Source: Theropithecus gelada (lineage: Eukaryota; Chordata; Mammalia; Primates; Cercopithecidae). Taken from it: DNA of 64,000 bases. This document shows, in pieces, positions 1 through 13,282 of the stretch. The stretch covers positions 86,349,783 to 86,413,782 of the forward strand of contig NC_037668.1 of assembly GCF_003255815.1 (NCBI RefSeq), written 5' to 3'. The notes beneath the pieces were generated by a model that was not told the DNA's origin, made no database searches, and was given only the letters and a program-made list of their open reading frames with translations. The translations under genes and the position numbers were made by a program. Every line of letters starts with the position of its first letter. The first letter of the stretch is position 1.

Positions 1-1149
1 ACCATCCTTTGCTGGCATTAAATTCTCCAGCTTTAGATCTTTCATCTTCCTTTTAAATTGTAATATAATGACTTTGTGCTTTTTCTTGAATCATATTACA
101 GTCTATAGATATGCCTTTCTTATGGCAATCCTGCACCCACATAAAGGGTGCATCTTCTATACAAGATGAAAGTCTTTTGCAAAAAGTGCAAGGTTTTCAT
201 GCTTGCTGGTATAGTTGCACCTATGGCTTCACAAATTTTCTTTTCCTTTTTTCAATCGTCCTTATTCTGGATTCATTTATTTTGAAATGGCAGGCAACCA
301 CAGCTACAGACCTCAATCTGCAGTATATATCAAGCAACTCAACTTTTTCTTGTAATATCATGAGTTTACTTCTTGGGAACATTTCCAATATCACTAGCAG
401 CAACTCATACGGGTTTCATGGTATTATTCAAGGTGTTTATAGTATTGTACGAAACACAATGAAAAATATGCAAGAACTGCAAGAGACCATTTATTAAGAT
501 ACTCAATTTACTGGAAAGAAAGCTGCTCACATGGAGATGATTAGTGTCTAATGGTGTTTTAAGCAGATATTCACAACATTTGAGATCACTGCAATAGCAA
601 CAGGAAGTGAATACAAAACTATAAGAGTAGTACAATAGGTATCACAGTTAATTCTATGCAGTTATGATTTGATACTGCATCTTTACATTTGTTTACATTT
701 CTCTCAACTGCAAATGGCACCATGTATGGTCTGTGTAGGCACACGTTTTGATAAATTTTCATAAAAGATTTGTATTTTATGGTAGCAAATTATAACACAG
801 ACTAATATCTACATGTATTTTATGCATTTGTGACATATCTTTTTCTTCATTTTTTTTCAGCATTTCTAGGCTACGTGGTTCATCTGAGTTTTTTCAAACT
901 GTTGCACATTTCCAAAAAACTTTCCAATACATCTATTGAAAAAAATCCTGCGTATAAGTGGATCTACACAGCTCAAAAACATGCTGTTCAAGAGTCAACT
1001 GTATACAGATTGGAAGGGAAGAAATAAAGGTTGTTGGGTACAAGGCCAATTATAAAAATCAATTGTATTTTTATATACAAGCAATTTACTTTAAAAATGA
1101 CACTATTTATCATGACATCAAACACTTAGCAATAAATCTAACAAAAGAT
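1..1149. other. OMA1 intron 7 (left edge), no recognised element
   Basis: AT-rich sequence downstream of exon 7 in the direction of OMA1 transcription. I recognise neither OMA1 exon 8 nor exon 9 here on the minus strand. The short open frames (for example 111-497 on the plus strand) have no recognisable domain and look like chance reading frames. Confidence 0.5.
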
Positions 1150-1800
1150 GTGTAATTCCTACATACAAAAAAATTTCAAAACACCAAGAAAAATTAAACA
1201 TCGAAACAAATGGGAAAATATATTCATAGACGTGAAGAATCAATACTATAGACACTAGTCAAGTGTCCCCAAATTAATGTAGAAATGCAATGTAATTCCA
1301 GTCAAAACCCCATGTGTTTTTCTATGTATGTATAGTTTAATAAGCTGTTTCTAAAATGTATACAGAAATGCAAAGGTCCAAGGATAGTCAAATCAATTCT
1401 GCAGAAAAACAGTAGAGGACAGAAGCTTCAGGTATCAACACTTACTACACAGTTACAGTGATAATATGATATTGGCTGAAACATAAACAGGCCAATGGAA
1501 CAGAATAGTGTGTCTAGAAAGAGACCTCATATATACACCCACCTTTATGACAAAGAGACACAGAAGTCTGGTGAAAAAAAAAAGACTTTTTTCAATAAAC
1601 AGTGCCGAGTCTATTAGTTATCCATATGGGAAAAAAAAAAGATGTTGCCCTCCTCCGCATAATATATATTTAAAAAATAGTAAAGTTCCTTAGAAATAAA
1701 GCAGGAATAACTTAGACAAACCAAAGATTTCCTAACCAGAACACAGAACACACTTAACATATAGGGAAAATTTGACAGACTGTAGTAGATTAAAATTAGG
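1150..1800 (+). repeat. Old L1 (LINE-1) fragment
   Basis: The text resembles the 3' part of L1 ORF2 on the plus strand, with phrases such as 'ggccaatggaacagaatag' near 1490 and 'cacccacctttatgacaaag' near 1540. It is heavily mutated with many stops, so it is an ancient, dead insertion in an OMA1 intron. Ends are approximate. Confidence 0.6.
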
Positions 1801-2891
1801 AAATTCTTGATACAGCCAATCTGTAGCCCCCTTATGTGGGAACTTATTAGTGTATGCAGTCTGATAATTCACTTAACCATATTTATTTAACATTCAAAGA
1901 ACTGATTTTGCTTTTGTGAAGGAGTAATACCTTGATTTACAAAATTAAATCCATAAAACTTATGAGGTTCAAATAAAATGATTATAGTTTTAACAACTAC
2001 CAGAAACATAACAAAGGATCAAATACAATTTGAATTTAATATGTGAAGTGGCATTGTTTTCACTTATTTTTTAAAATGCACTTTTACTTCTAATCTTAAA
2101 TGCTACTAATAACACTCACTTATCACAGGTGATTGAAAATAGCTGCCAGATGCCCTGTTAAGTAGACAGGAACAAAGTCAACTTAAATAAAAGTAAAGGC
2201 CCAGAGCTGCTCTCTATGGCTAGCAAAAAAAAAAAAAAAAAAAAAAAAAGCCATCTGCTACAACAAAAATAATCTAAATAAGTCTGTTTGTCTACTGTTT
2301 ATTTAAATGGTGGAAAATCAGTTTGCTTAGCCAAGATCATAGCTACAACAGGATTAACCTGTCTTTAAGTGGGGGAAACAACTACCTATCATCCTGTTTA
2401 CTCAAAAAGCCTCCTTACATCAGAGAAGCAAGGGGTAAAATATTGGAGTACTGGAGTAAAATAAAGATAGCATTAGCTTTCCAGAGGTGACAAATGTTAA
2501 AAGGCCAGAGGGGATGACACATTACATACCCAAATGTTTTAAAATTTCAATTTATATGTTTCATGTCTATAATAAAAAAATTTACACATGCAAAAAATTA
2601 TTTCTAATCAAGAACTGACTTTCTTTTAATAGAACCTGATAATTACTATAATCTTATGGATTCTGTCTAAGGCAAAATACAGCTTTAAATATAGAAGGGA
2701 ATTGAGTATCTTCAGTTATACATTCTTTCAAGGTCCATAATCTTCAAATTTCTAGATTAACAGAAATTGCGTAAAGGGCTAATACAGTCCAACTCTCATT
2801 CTCTGCTTATGCCAAGCCTCATTAAAATAGCACACATTTATCTTTCAGTCTGGGAAGGGCATTATGTATTCTCAACTACTAAACACTTTAC
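1801..2891. other. OMA1 intron 7, unassigned, with poly(A) run
   Basis: No gene seen. A 25-base A run lies at 2225-2249 and may be the tail of an unrecognised retroposed element. The rest is AT-rich unique-looking intron. Confidence 0.4.
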
Positions 2892-2966
2892 CTTTGCAGC
2901 AAGCTGTAGTCCAATTTTGTCAGCTTCAGCCTCCAATTTTCTGCTGTATGGTCTATTAAACATATA
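2892..2966 (-). CDS. OMA1: OMA1 exon 7
   Basis: This 75-nt exon encodes residues 381-405 in phase 0. It contains NRPYSRKLEAEADKIG, whose Glu392 is the third zinc ligand of the M48 fold (family knowledge). The acceptor TTCTTAG precedes 2966 and the donor GTAAAG follows 2892. One residue near the end (Gln for a remembered human Leu at 401) is a conservative species difference. Confidence 0.93.
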
Positions 2967-5900
2967 CTAAGAAGAAACAGGACAGAAAAGCTCCATTAAG
3001 ACAATTTTTTCATGACAAAAGGAGTAACAAAGAGAGGGTTTTTTTTTATTTTAAAGTTTCATGGAGTATCTAGGATAAAATTCCTATAGTGTCTACTAAC
3101 ATTAAAATAACTCCATAATATAAAATATAAACACAGCCTTTATTTCCCTGATTAGAAATTAATACTTTAAAAACACGGTAAGAATAGAAGTCAATTTCTT
3201 GACAGTCTGTAGTATGAGGAATTTACTTCTATTTTTCCAATTATAGTCTCCACCTACTGAGTACAGGATTCACTAAGAAAGCTTATTGATGAAGGCTTTT
3301 AATATGGCCAAGGAACATTATGACCTTGAGTTTTAAAAGAAAATCAAGAAAACGTAGGTATATAATATCCAATGACACTACTAGACAATTTATTTCAGTA
3401 AGAAAATTAACCATATAGCAGAATGTTCTTTCTTTGATAAATTATCTTAATTTCCTTTTTCTTTTCTAAGTATTGATTAGTTGGGAAAATGAAATTTTCT
3501 TCTGACTTCAATAAAAAACACACGTAGATATAGTAACTTTAATTTTCCTAATTACTTGTATTTATGTGAACGCTTTCCAGTTAAATTCTAATTTTCAGTA
3601 AGTACTAAAACTTTGTAGGAGATGAATCAATAGGCAGGACTTTTGAGAAAAGAGCTATTAATTGGGGAAGCAATCTTTCAAAGGTAGCCACATGTCTGTG
3701 ATGGCCTGAAATAATACAATAAATCTGATATACAGTATGTGACCATTAGAAATGACTTCCTTCCTTTTCAATCAGTCAGTTTTAGGTCGATGATGTATAT
3801 CATATAGTGCCTTCACTCTCCATGAGCAGGCTGCATGTGCCTCCATCAAGTCTACTGATAGCATAAGGATTTAAGACGTTGGCTTTAAAAAGACAGAAAC
3901 TTAAGTTCAAGTCCAAATGCTGTTAACTTATTGTTAACCCTGAGCTAATTGTTTAACCCCAGTAAACCCAGGAGTATCATATGTAAAATGAAATGAGTAA
4001 CAGTGCCAATCTCACACAGCTGCAGAGGGGATTAAATGAACAAAAATAATAGCTCATATTTATTGAGTCCTTATTTGTGCCAGGTATTGTGCTAAGTGTT
4101 TTAAATTAATGATTCTAAACCTAGTGTGATTTTGTCCTCCAGGGACATTTGCAAATGTTTGGAAATATTTATGACTGTCATAACTGAGAGAAGGGAGAGC
4201 TACTGACATCTAGGGGATGGGGGTGAGAAATGCTACTAAACATCCTACAGTGCCCAGGACAACTTCCCCACAACAAAGAATTATCCAGTCCAAAGCATCA
4301 GCAGTACTGCGATTGAGAAATCTTGCTTTAAATGTATCATTCCGTCCTCACAACAAATGAACCTCAGCAATTCCCACACCCTTATGACTTCACTATCAAC
4401 ATTCCTCTCTGTTCTCCAATCACAGCGAGTTTCTAGAGAAAAACATCTCCTTGTCACCAGAATTATTGAGGGGCCTTGATTTAGGGAAAAAGAATTCAAA
4501 CAGAATCATTCCTACTTTATTTTCACGGAAGAATTACAGTGAAGTGGCAGAATTTATCAAATATTTAAAGAAAGAAATAGCTACATGTTATCTTTCTTAT
4601 GACCCACTCTGCTGATTCCATTACAAAAAAAGCAATCTACAGATAGATAGAGAAAATAACTAAATTAATTCTTTTAATTTCCTGGCAGTTCAGTGACAGA
4701 AACAAAATTCAAAATATGAGATCCTATAACCTAAGGAATAACTATTCTTTTGTTCTCTCTTTAAGAACCTTTACTTCAATATAAACGAAGCCAAATGATA
4801 TGGTAATGCTGAATAACAGACTTAGTTATCCAATCTCAAAAACAATTTGTCTCATAGAATTTTGCACATTAGATTTAAACAGCACCCAGATGGCACTCTG
4901 ATGGGTACTCCACAAATCATTAAATAAACAAATAACAGATTGTTTCTAAATAACCAAACCTCCTGGGACAAGAGGAAATATTCAAAGAAAGATGTCAAAT
5001 AAAATAATCATAGTTAACAAAGTAGTTATAAAGATTGCAAGACCTACTTTCAGTAGTACAGTGTTTTGAACAAAACGAGGCACTCAATACATTTTTGAGA
5101 TGATTATTATACATAAGCACTAAAATCAAAAGTTAACAAACACCTAGTAAGACTTTCCTTTCAATAATTTCAAAGCAATGATAGTTCAACAGAGAGAGAA
5201 GGAAGGAAGGGCGGTAAAGCAGCTTTAGCCAATTCTGTGCCCATTAAAGTTCACAGGTTTTAATACTGCCCCATTAAAATGCAAATACAGTTGGCTCTCT
5301 ATATCTGTGGATTATGCATCTGATGGATTCAACCAATTTGGATAGAAAATATTTATGAAAAACAATTAAAAAAAAACTACAACAAAATTAAAAATATACA
5401 GTAAAATAACAATTTACATAGCATTTACATTGAATTACACATAATCTAGAGATGATTTAAAGTATATGAGACGATGTGCATAGTGACATGCAAATACCAT
5501 GCCATTTTTTATCAAGGACTGGAGCATACTCAGATTTTGGTATCCACGAGAAGTCCTGTATACCAAGGGACGGCTGAAATTGGGGAATGGGGGAGTCATT
5601 CAGTTACTATGAAAGCAAGGGTCAGTGGCTGGGTTTTCTCTTTGTAAAACCAATACATATATTTTTGAAAATCATATTAGCCAAAAGTTGCCAAGCCCTT
5701 CTAACCTATCCATACCCATCATTTGAGAGATGTAGTATTCCTTAACTTAAATATTCATATATAAGAATATCCCCTAAAAATGAGAAAACATAAGACACTA
5801 AAAATTTGTACCCATATTTCATAGTGAAATGTAAAAACATCTCTGGATTTGCTGCTTTACAGTAGTATTAAAATATCCCCACCACAGGCTATGATCAATT

Positions 5901-8900
5901 CAAGTTATTGTCTCAGACTTACCTCCTGCAATTTAGACTGTATCCACTGGCCCAAAAGTGCCAAACTATCTCGAGGACAAATGGCCCAAATCATTGTGAG
6001 GAAAATCATACCTAGGAAATCCAAAAAATGAACCATGCCAGCCTTTTCTGCCTGAGAATAATCAAAATAATAAAAATTACATTTCATACATCGAGACAGT
6101 ATATGCTTACATTTTCTAGTTCATCAGGTGTTACAATTACCCGACCTTCTCCACCTAAGACTGAGAGTTCTCTTTTTCTTCTTTTGCTTTTTCTTTCCTG
6201 GTCTGCTTTTCCCTGCCTTTATTTATCTACTTATATACCTATTCATTCGTCTAACTAGTATCTACTGAGCCACTTATTATTACAGGATATTAATCTACAG
6301 TTTCTTGCATTAACACGCATAATAATCTTGTGAAATAGGTACAATTATCCCTACATTTATAGATAATGAAACTGAGATAGAGGTTAGAAGAGTTGCCCAC
6401 ATTTGCACAGCTATTACTAAAAGGACCAGAAATCAAACCCGGTCAGTTCTAGTTTTTAATACAGTTGCATCATTTTAAAATATCAAATAAATGTTTCATT
6501 TTACTAATATTTTTGGATGAGGACTAAACACTAACATATGAAGCACTTAAAACAAGAAAAAACTCAGAAAAAGACTGGAAGTTTATTTTAAATAAATGTA
6601 TTCTGGTCTTCAAGACCTAATATATGAAACATTACTCCTTTATACAAGTTTATAAATTTGTAAGTCTAGTATTTATCATGAGAGAATCGGGTTCTATGAA
6701 TTTTTGTATTTACTTGTATCAGTTACCAAAAAAGATTTTTCATAAAATAGTTGTTTTGAGTAGTAATATCTAAATATAAGTTTAATGAACTAGATTGTTC
6801 ATGGTTTGCCAGTAAAATTGATTAGTAAATGTTAATGTTGTAATGCTGAAACTGAAAAAATAGCAGTCATTACTTGAATGTATGAAAAATGACTGAAAAC
6901 TAAAAACAATGACTTAGAATACTGTCCCTTAACAAATATTGTACCCTCACAAAACATACTTTACCTCCTTATATTTGCCTCATTACTTTGCCTCAAAACA
7001 CAACTGTGTATTTTGAAAAACAATTACGGATTTTTTTTTTTTTTTTGAGACAGAGTCTTGCCCTGTCGCCCAAGCTGGAGTGCAGTGGTGAGTCTCAGCT
7101 CATTGCAACCTCCGCCTCTGGGTTCAAATGATTCTCCTGCCTCAGTCTCCCGAGTAGCTGGGATTACAGGGGCCCACCACCACGCTCAGCTATTTTTTGT
7201 ATTTTTAGTAGAGACGGAGTTTCACCATGTTGACCAGGCTGGTCTTGAACTCCTGACCTCGTGATCAGCCCACCTTGGCCTCCCAAAGTGCTGGGATTAC
7301 AGGCATGAGCCACCACATCCAGCCCAATTATGGAATTATTTTAACATGAAAACATGAAACTCAAAATAAGGAAGTCGTTATAGAAGAGAAAGCCCTTGTT
7401 ATCAAAGAATATAATTGCTATTATACAGTCTTAGAAAACTGGAAATACACACACAAATGCCTGTATTTGTAGAATAAAGAAAACATAAAAACCTAGATAA
7501 AATCAAAATTGAGACTCCCCAAAGAGAAAATACTGTGCTGACAATATTTAAGATATCTGCAAAAACATACTAATAACTATGCTCTATTTTTAAGGCTGCT
7601 GTTTGCTTTTTACATCTCACCTACTACTGTTCTTGCACTGATAGAGATGACAATACACTAAATATGAGGCACTGAACTAGATGCCTGAAAAACAAATGTA
7701 CTGAATAGTAACACCTTTCAAATGCTAAAATGGCCAAAACTGATTTTATGATTTTATGATTTCAAGTTATGAAGCCATTACTTGAAAGATATTAGAGTGC
7801 ATATAGTAACACTGCTTAGATGTACTCTTGTGTATATTTAAGAAAAAAAGATTTTTTCTTTGAGACAGTATCTCACTCTGCCACCCACGCTGGAGTGCAG
7901 TAGTGCGATCATGACTCACTGCAGCCTTGATCTCCCAGGCTCAAGCAATCCTCCTGCCTCAGGCTCCAGAGCAGCTGGAACTACAGGTGTGAGCCACCAT
8001 GCTCAGCTAATTTTTAAAATTTTTCTATACAGACAGAGTCTATGTTGCCCAGGCCAGTCTCAAACTCGTGGGCTCAAGCAATCCTCCTGCCTCAGCCTCC
8101 CAAAGTGCTGGGATTACAGGTGTAAGCCACTGCACCTGTCAGGAAAAATGTTTTTAAAATCTTCCTGTAACTCAGAAGAAATCAAGGAGATAATTACTTT
8201 CGGTGCTTCAGAAAAACACTTTGGCCCATCTTATTTTATTAATACTCTAAGGAATAGGTAGAATTTGAGATGACTCTTAGAAGGATTAGAATCATTATCA
8301 TTTCTATTTGAAGTTAATGTTACTTGTATTTCTGATTTAGCATTTCAGTCACTTCACTATGTACCTTTGTGTTTACAATTAAAAAAATACTTATCTCTAA
8401 CGTAGACAAAAGAGCCATTCATATTTTTAAATGAATAACAATTTTTAAAAATCTGTGAAATAGATGTGTTATTTTCCTGGACTCATATCAAGATGAACAG
8501 ACAGGTATTCACAGGAGCATACATCAACTTTAATTCTATGACCTATAAGAAAAGTGCTGCTAAAAACCAGGTAACTATGGTGAAAGGAAGAAACACTGGA
8601 TTAACATACAGAAGACCCAGGTTAAAGTCCCAATTCGGTTACTTTGTCAGGTTAGTCATGTTACTGTTTTTCTAAACATTAGTTTTCTCTTATATAAAAT
8701 AGTAATAATAAATACATACCTCATTTGGTATTAAAATTATGAATGAGAAGCTACATAAACTAAAAAGCTCAGTAAACTGTAAAATGGCAAGGTATCGTTA
8801 TTACTCTGCATTAATTATACATGACACATCATTCTAGAAATTTTCAAAGATGTTCCAAGCTATCTTCTGAGAATGAATAAAAAAGAAAGATGATTTACCC

Positions 8901-11900
8901 ACTTAAATAGTAATATCACTTTCCTACAATTAATTTTCTGACTAGATTACAAGTATATTAATAATTACAGAAAGTTTAAAATTTCATTTGAAATAATTAG
9001 GGGTTAAGAATAATTACTTTTTAGCAAAAGAGACAGGTGATAAAAATAGTATTTAAGCAAAATCTTATTCAGTATCAAATACTAAAGACCATAAAAATTC
9101 TCAAAATTAGCCAATCACATTTTTTCAGGTAGCAGATTAAGGCAATTACTCAAAACTAAAAGTCCATCATTTAAAAAAAAAAGCTAAAGAAAATCAGTTC
9201 TTTAAAAGATTTAACTTGTTAACTTCAAAGCAGTTTTTCCAAACCTGAACATTCATTTTAGGTACTTACAGCATGTCCAAGTACTGCATGTGCTATTTCA
9301 TGGCCCAGAAGGAAAGTAAGTTGATCAATATCGGTTACACTTTTTAACAATCCACTGAAGACAAACATTTGTCCATTCTGCACGACAAAGAAAATAATAT
9401 AAGCAATTAGAACATCATAAAAAACAAGGACAATAAATTTAACAACTATAATGCATTTGAGAACATTTACTTACTGGAAGCACAAAGGCATTATTAATTG
9501 GGGAATCAACCACATGAATAATCCAATTGATCTGAGAAATCCCTGGAATATCTTTATTGCATTCAATTAGATGACAAAGCACTTCTTTAACAGCCAGGTA
9601 TCGGGCATCTTTCTCAGTTAGCATATCATTTTTAAATTCTTCCATGTGCTGAAAGATTAAAAATTACTTCTTATTTTAAAAGAGCACTACGAAATGCTTA
9701 CTCTGCTTCATGGAAAGTTATATGACTATTTATTGTTGAACATTTTAACTATATAAAACTCTGCATATATTAAACACTCAAATTTCTCAAATCTGAATTA
9801 TTCATGCAAAGACAATGTGGTTTCTCGCAAAGGAATAAATTCTAATACTAAGAATTTTTTATGGATTGAATAGATTGACACCAAAATTTCACTCTTTTCG
9901 ATTAAACTACAAACGAATACTTAAGTATTATTTCTACTTTCCTAAGCATTTTAGAAAACACTGCCTAGGCCAGGCAAGATGGCTCACACCTGTAATCCCA
10001 GAACTAGGGGAGGCCAAGGCAGTAGGATCACCTGAGCTCAGAAGTTCAAGACCAGCCTGGGCAACATGGTGAAGCCCCATCTCTACCAAAACACAAAAAA
10101 TTAGCCAGGGGTGGTGGCATGCACCTGTGTTCCCAGCTACATGGGAGGCTGAAGTGGGAGGATCGCTTGAGCCTGAGAGGCGGATGTTGCAGTGAGCTGA
10201 GATCTCACCACTACACTCCAACTCCAACCTGGGTAAAAGAGTGAGACCCCATCTCGAAAAGAAAAGAAAGGAAAAGAAGGAAAGAAAGTCTAGAGAACTT
10301 AAGATTTCATCTAAGTAAAATACAAAAGAAAATTACATTCATAAAGCATTGAACAGAAAAACACCCTATACTTAATAAGAAAGTTAAACTACCAAAATAG
10401 ATATTTCATTAACTTTAAGGTGTTTTATTTACAGATTGAAAGGAAATTACTGAAATCTCAGAACTAATGAGCATATCACTGTCTCTACATGATGCTGATT
10501 AAGACTAGCCATCATAGAAAATACTTTTTCTGAAGTTATATTCATGAGAGCTCTTTCAAGTGTACTGAGAAAATTAAAAATGCTCTGAAATATTACTTTA
10601 ACTTTCATAAAGCAGCTGGGTGTGGTGGCTCATGCCACCTCGGCACTTTGGGAGGCCGAGGTGGGCAGATCACAAGGTCAGGATATCGAGACCATCCTGG
10701 CCAACATGGTGAAACTCCATCTCTACTAAAAATACAAAAATTAGCCAGGCGTGGTGGCAGGCCCTGTAGTCCCAGCTATTCGAGAAGCTGAGGCAGGAGA
10801 ATCACTTGAACCCGTGAGGTGGAGGCTGCAGTGAGCCGAGATAGCCCCACTGTACTCCATGCACTCCAGCCTGAGTGACAGAGGTGAGACTCTCAAAACA
10901 CCACCACCAAAAAAAGAATCAACAAGTTAGTAACTTTTCTCCTTGAGATGCATTACAAAGACATTATTTTATAGAATATGAACTTACAAGTAGTTTTTAT
11001 TTTAAAGACTTCTAAAAAGCATAATTCACCAATGTGAACTGCCTAAAACAGACAAAAACCCCCAGGATTTATTAACTCTTCTGAAGTAGATAAAACAAGA
11101 ATAAACGTAATTATAGCACTTTATAATATCCCTATAAGAACATGTGTTGAAATTTTCCTATCACACAGATATTACATCTGTAGCTAAAATAAGAAAAAAA
11201 GAAAAATGCATCTATGTCTATATGTATATACATGTACACAGATATACATAAATTTTAAAAAATTTTTTAGCAATGTGAATGGTAAAAGATGCACTAATAC
11301 TAGGCCTGTCTCAATCTTTCCAAAACACTTTCCTTAAACCTGCCTTTGACTAAAGCCTAAGAAACATCTCAAATCTCTGTATACACTCTACTAAAAGAGA
11401 TTGGTCTTGCCTGGATTAAGAAAAATTTTTATAACTAAGAAAGTAACTTTCCATTGACAAACTCAGAAGTTCATTTGGAATAAAAAGATTTAACCATGCC
11501 AGGTACAGTGGCTCACACCTGTAAACTCAGCATTGTGGGAGGCCGAGACAGGTGGATCACCTGAGGTCAGGAGTTCGAGACCACCCTGGCCAACACGGTG
11601 AAACCCCGTCTCTACTAAAAATACAAAAAAAATTAGCCAGGCATGGTGGTGCACATCTATAGTCCCAGCTACTCCGGAGGTTGAGGCCGGAGAATAACTT
11701 GAACCTGGAAGGTGGAGGTTGCAGTGAGCCGAGATTGCACCACTACAGTCCAGTCTGGGCGACAGAGTGTCTCTGTCTCAAAAAAAAAAAAAAAAGATTT
11801 AGCCATGCCAAAGCTGTCGAGTGAGGCCACTGGACATGAATTCAACAAATATTAATTGAGCCACAGGGCACATAACATGTATATGTGCTATGAACTGGAG

Positions 11901-13247
11901 AGAAAATGATGACCTCTGTCGCGAAAAAACAAGGGTATAAAATGTCTAACTACCTGAGTTATTACACTTTCCAAAGAGGTAAGACTTCTAAATTACAACT
12001 TCAGTTTGGATTCAAAAAACATAATAAATTTCTAAAACTGATGTTCGGAGAAAAATGATCTTATATTACTTGATTTTCAAAGTATAAAAATTCTGACAAT
12101 AAATCTATTTATCCAATAGATATATACTAAGCACTACTCTTACACACTGTGTTAGTATTTAAAATAAAACCATAAACAAAAACAGGCAAGATCCCTGCCC
12201 CCATAAAGCTTAGTCTAACAAGGGACACGGACTATCGAATAAATAATTATGCAAATAATTATGTTACTCTCACGAGTGCTTTGAAGGAAAAGTACAGTAT
12301 GCAGAGAAAAAAAGCCTAGGAGACCTAACCCCAGTAAAGCCAAGCAATGGGCACAACTACGAAAGAGCTGGTTCATAATTCAGTTGGTATGAAGGATACC
12401 TCCTCGGGCCTCATCCAGTCACCTGCGTAACCCAGTCTGGTTATCATGGAAGGCTTTCCGGAGAAAAGTGGCATTTAAGGAGAAATGTGCTGAGCAGGAG
12501 TTGGCTGGGTGAATGCTAGGAAAAGCAATGTAGGCAGTAGGAATACTAAGTGTGAAAGGTCTGAGGCCTTCTGGAAAAAAAAAAATGCTAATTTCATATC
12601 AAAGACTAAAATTTAAAAACAACGTATCTTTCATATTTAAGATACTTTCCTACTTTGAGTGTTATACTAAGCAGTCTAATTAAAAACAATTCTTACTACT
12701 TACTGCTTCATATTCCAGTTCTGATAAAAGTCTGAACTGCTCTTTCCCCAATAATAGTAGCTTGCTCCTTCCTGTGACTGGACTTACTTCCAGGTGAGTA
12801 AAATAAAACACCACAAAGAGCAATCCAAAACTACTCAAACCAAGGAATAGCTTCCATTTATTCTTCCTTATACTTTGTTTAAATAGTTCCTTCTTGTTAG
12901 GAGGAAGTGCCTGCCACCATTTCCTTATGCCCCTAAAGCAAAAAGAAAAATTCAAAGTTCTGATCATCATTACAGCACATATCACTAAAGCTCAAATGCA
13001 TACACTAGAATTTTATGTCCTCAAACACCTGAATTTATATATTTTGCTGAATACATCGCATTTCCAGTTAACAAAATTCTTAGCTAAATGATGAAGAAAT
13101 CATCAACGATATAAAGTTACAGCTAAAAAATTCTAATGCTCATCGAAATTTTCTTCTTCAGCTATTTTAAGGATAAACACTAAATGAGATGCTAGTTTAC
13201 TATAACTACCACTGGTTAACATTTATTACTATCTAGTATATGCAAAA

Positions 13248-13282
<35 letters not shown>

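Noticed and set aside
7058..8261. Open frames of 68-133 codons
   Set aside because: They are translations of reversed Alu elements, as are most frames near 9934, 17339, 20788, 30896 and 50525.
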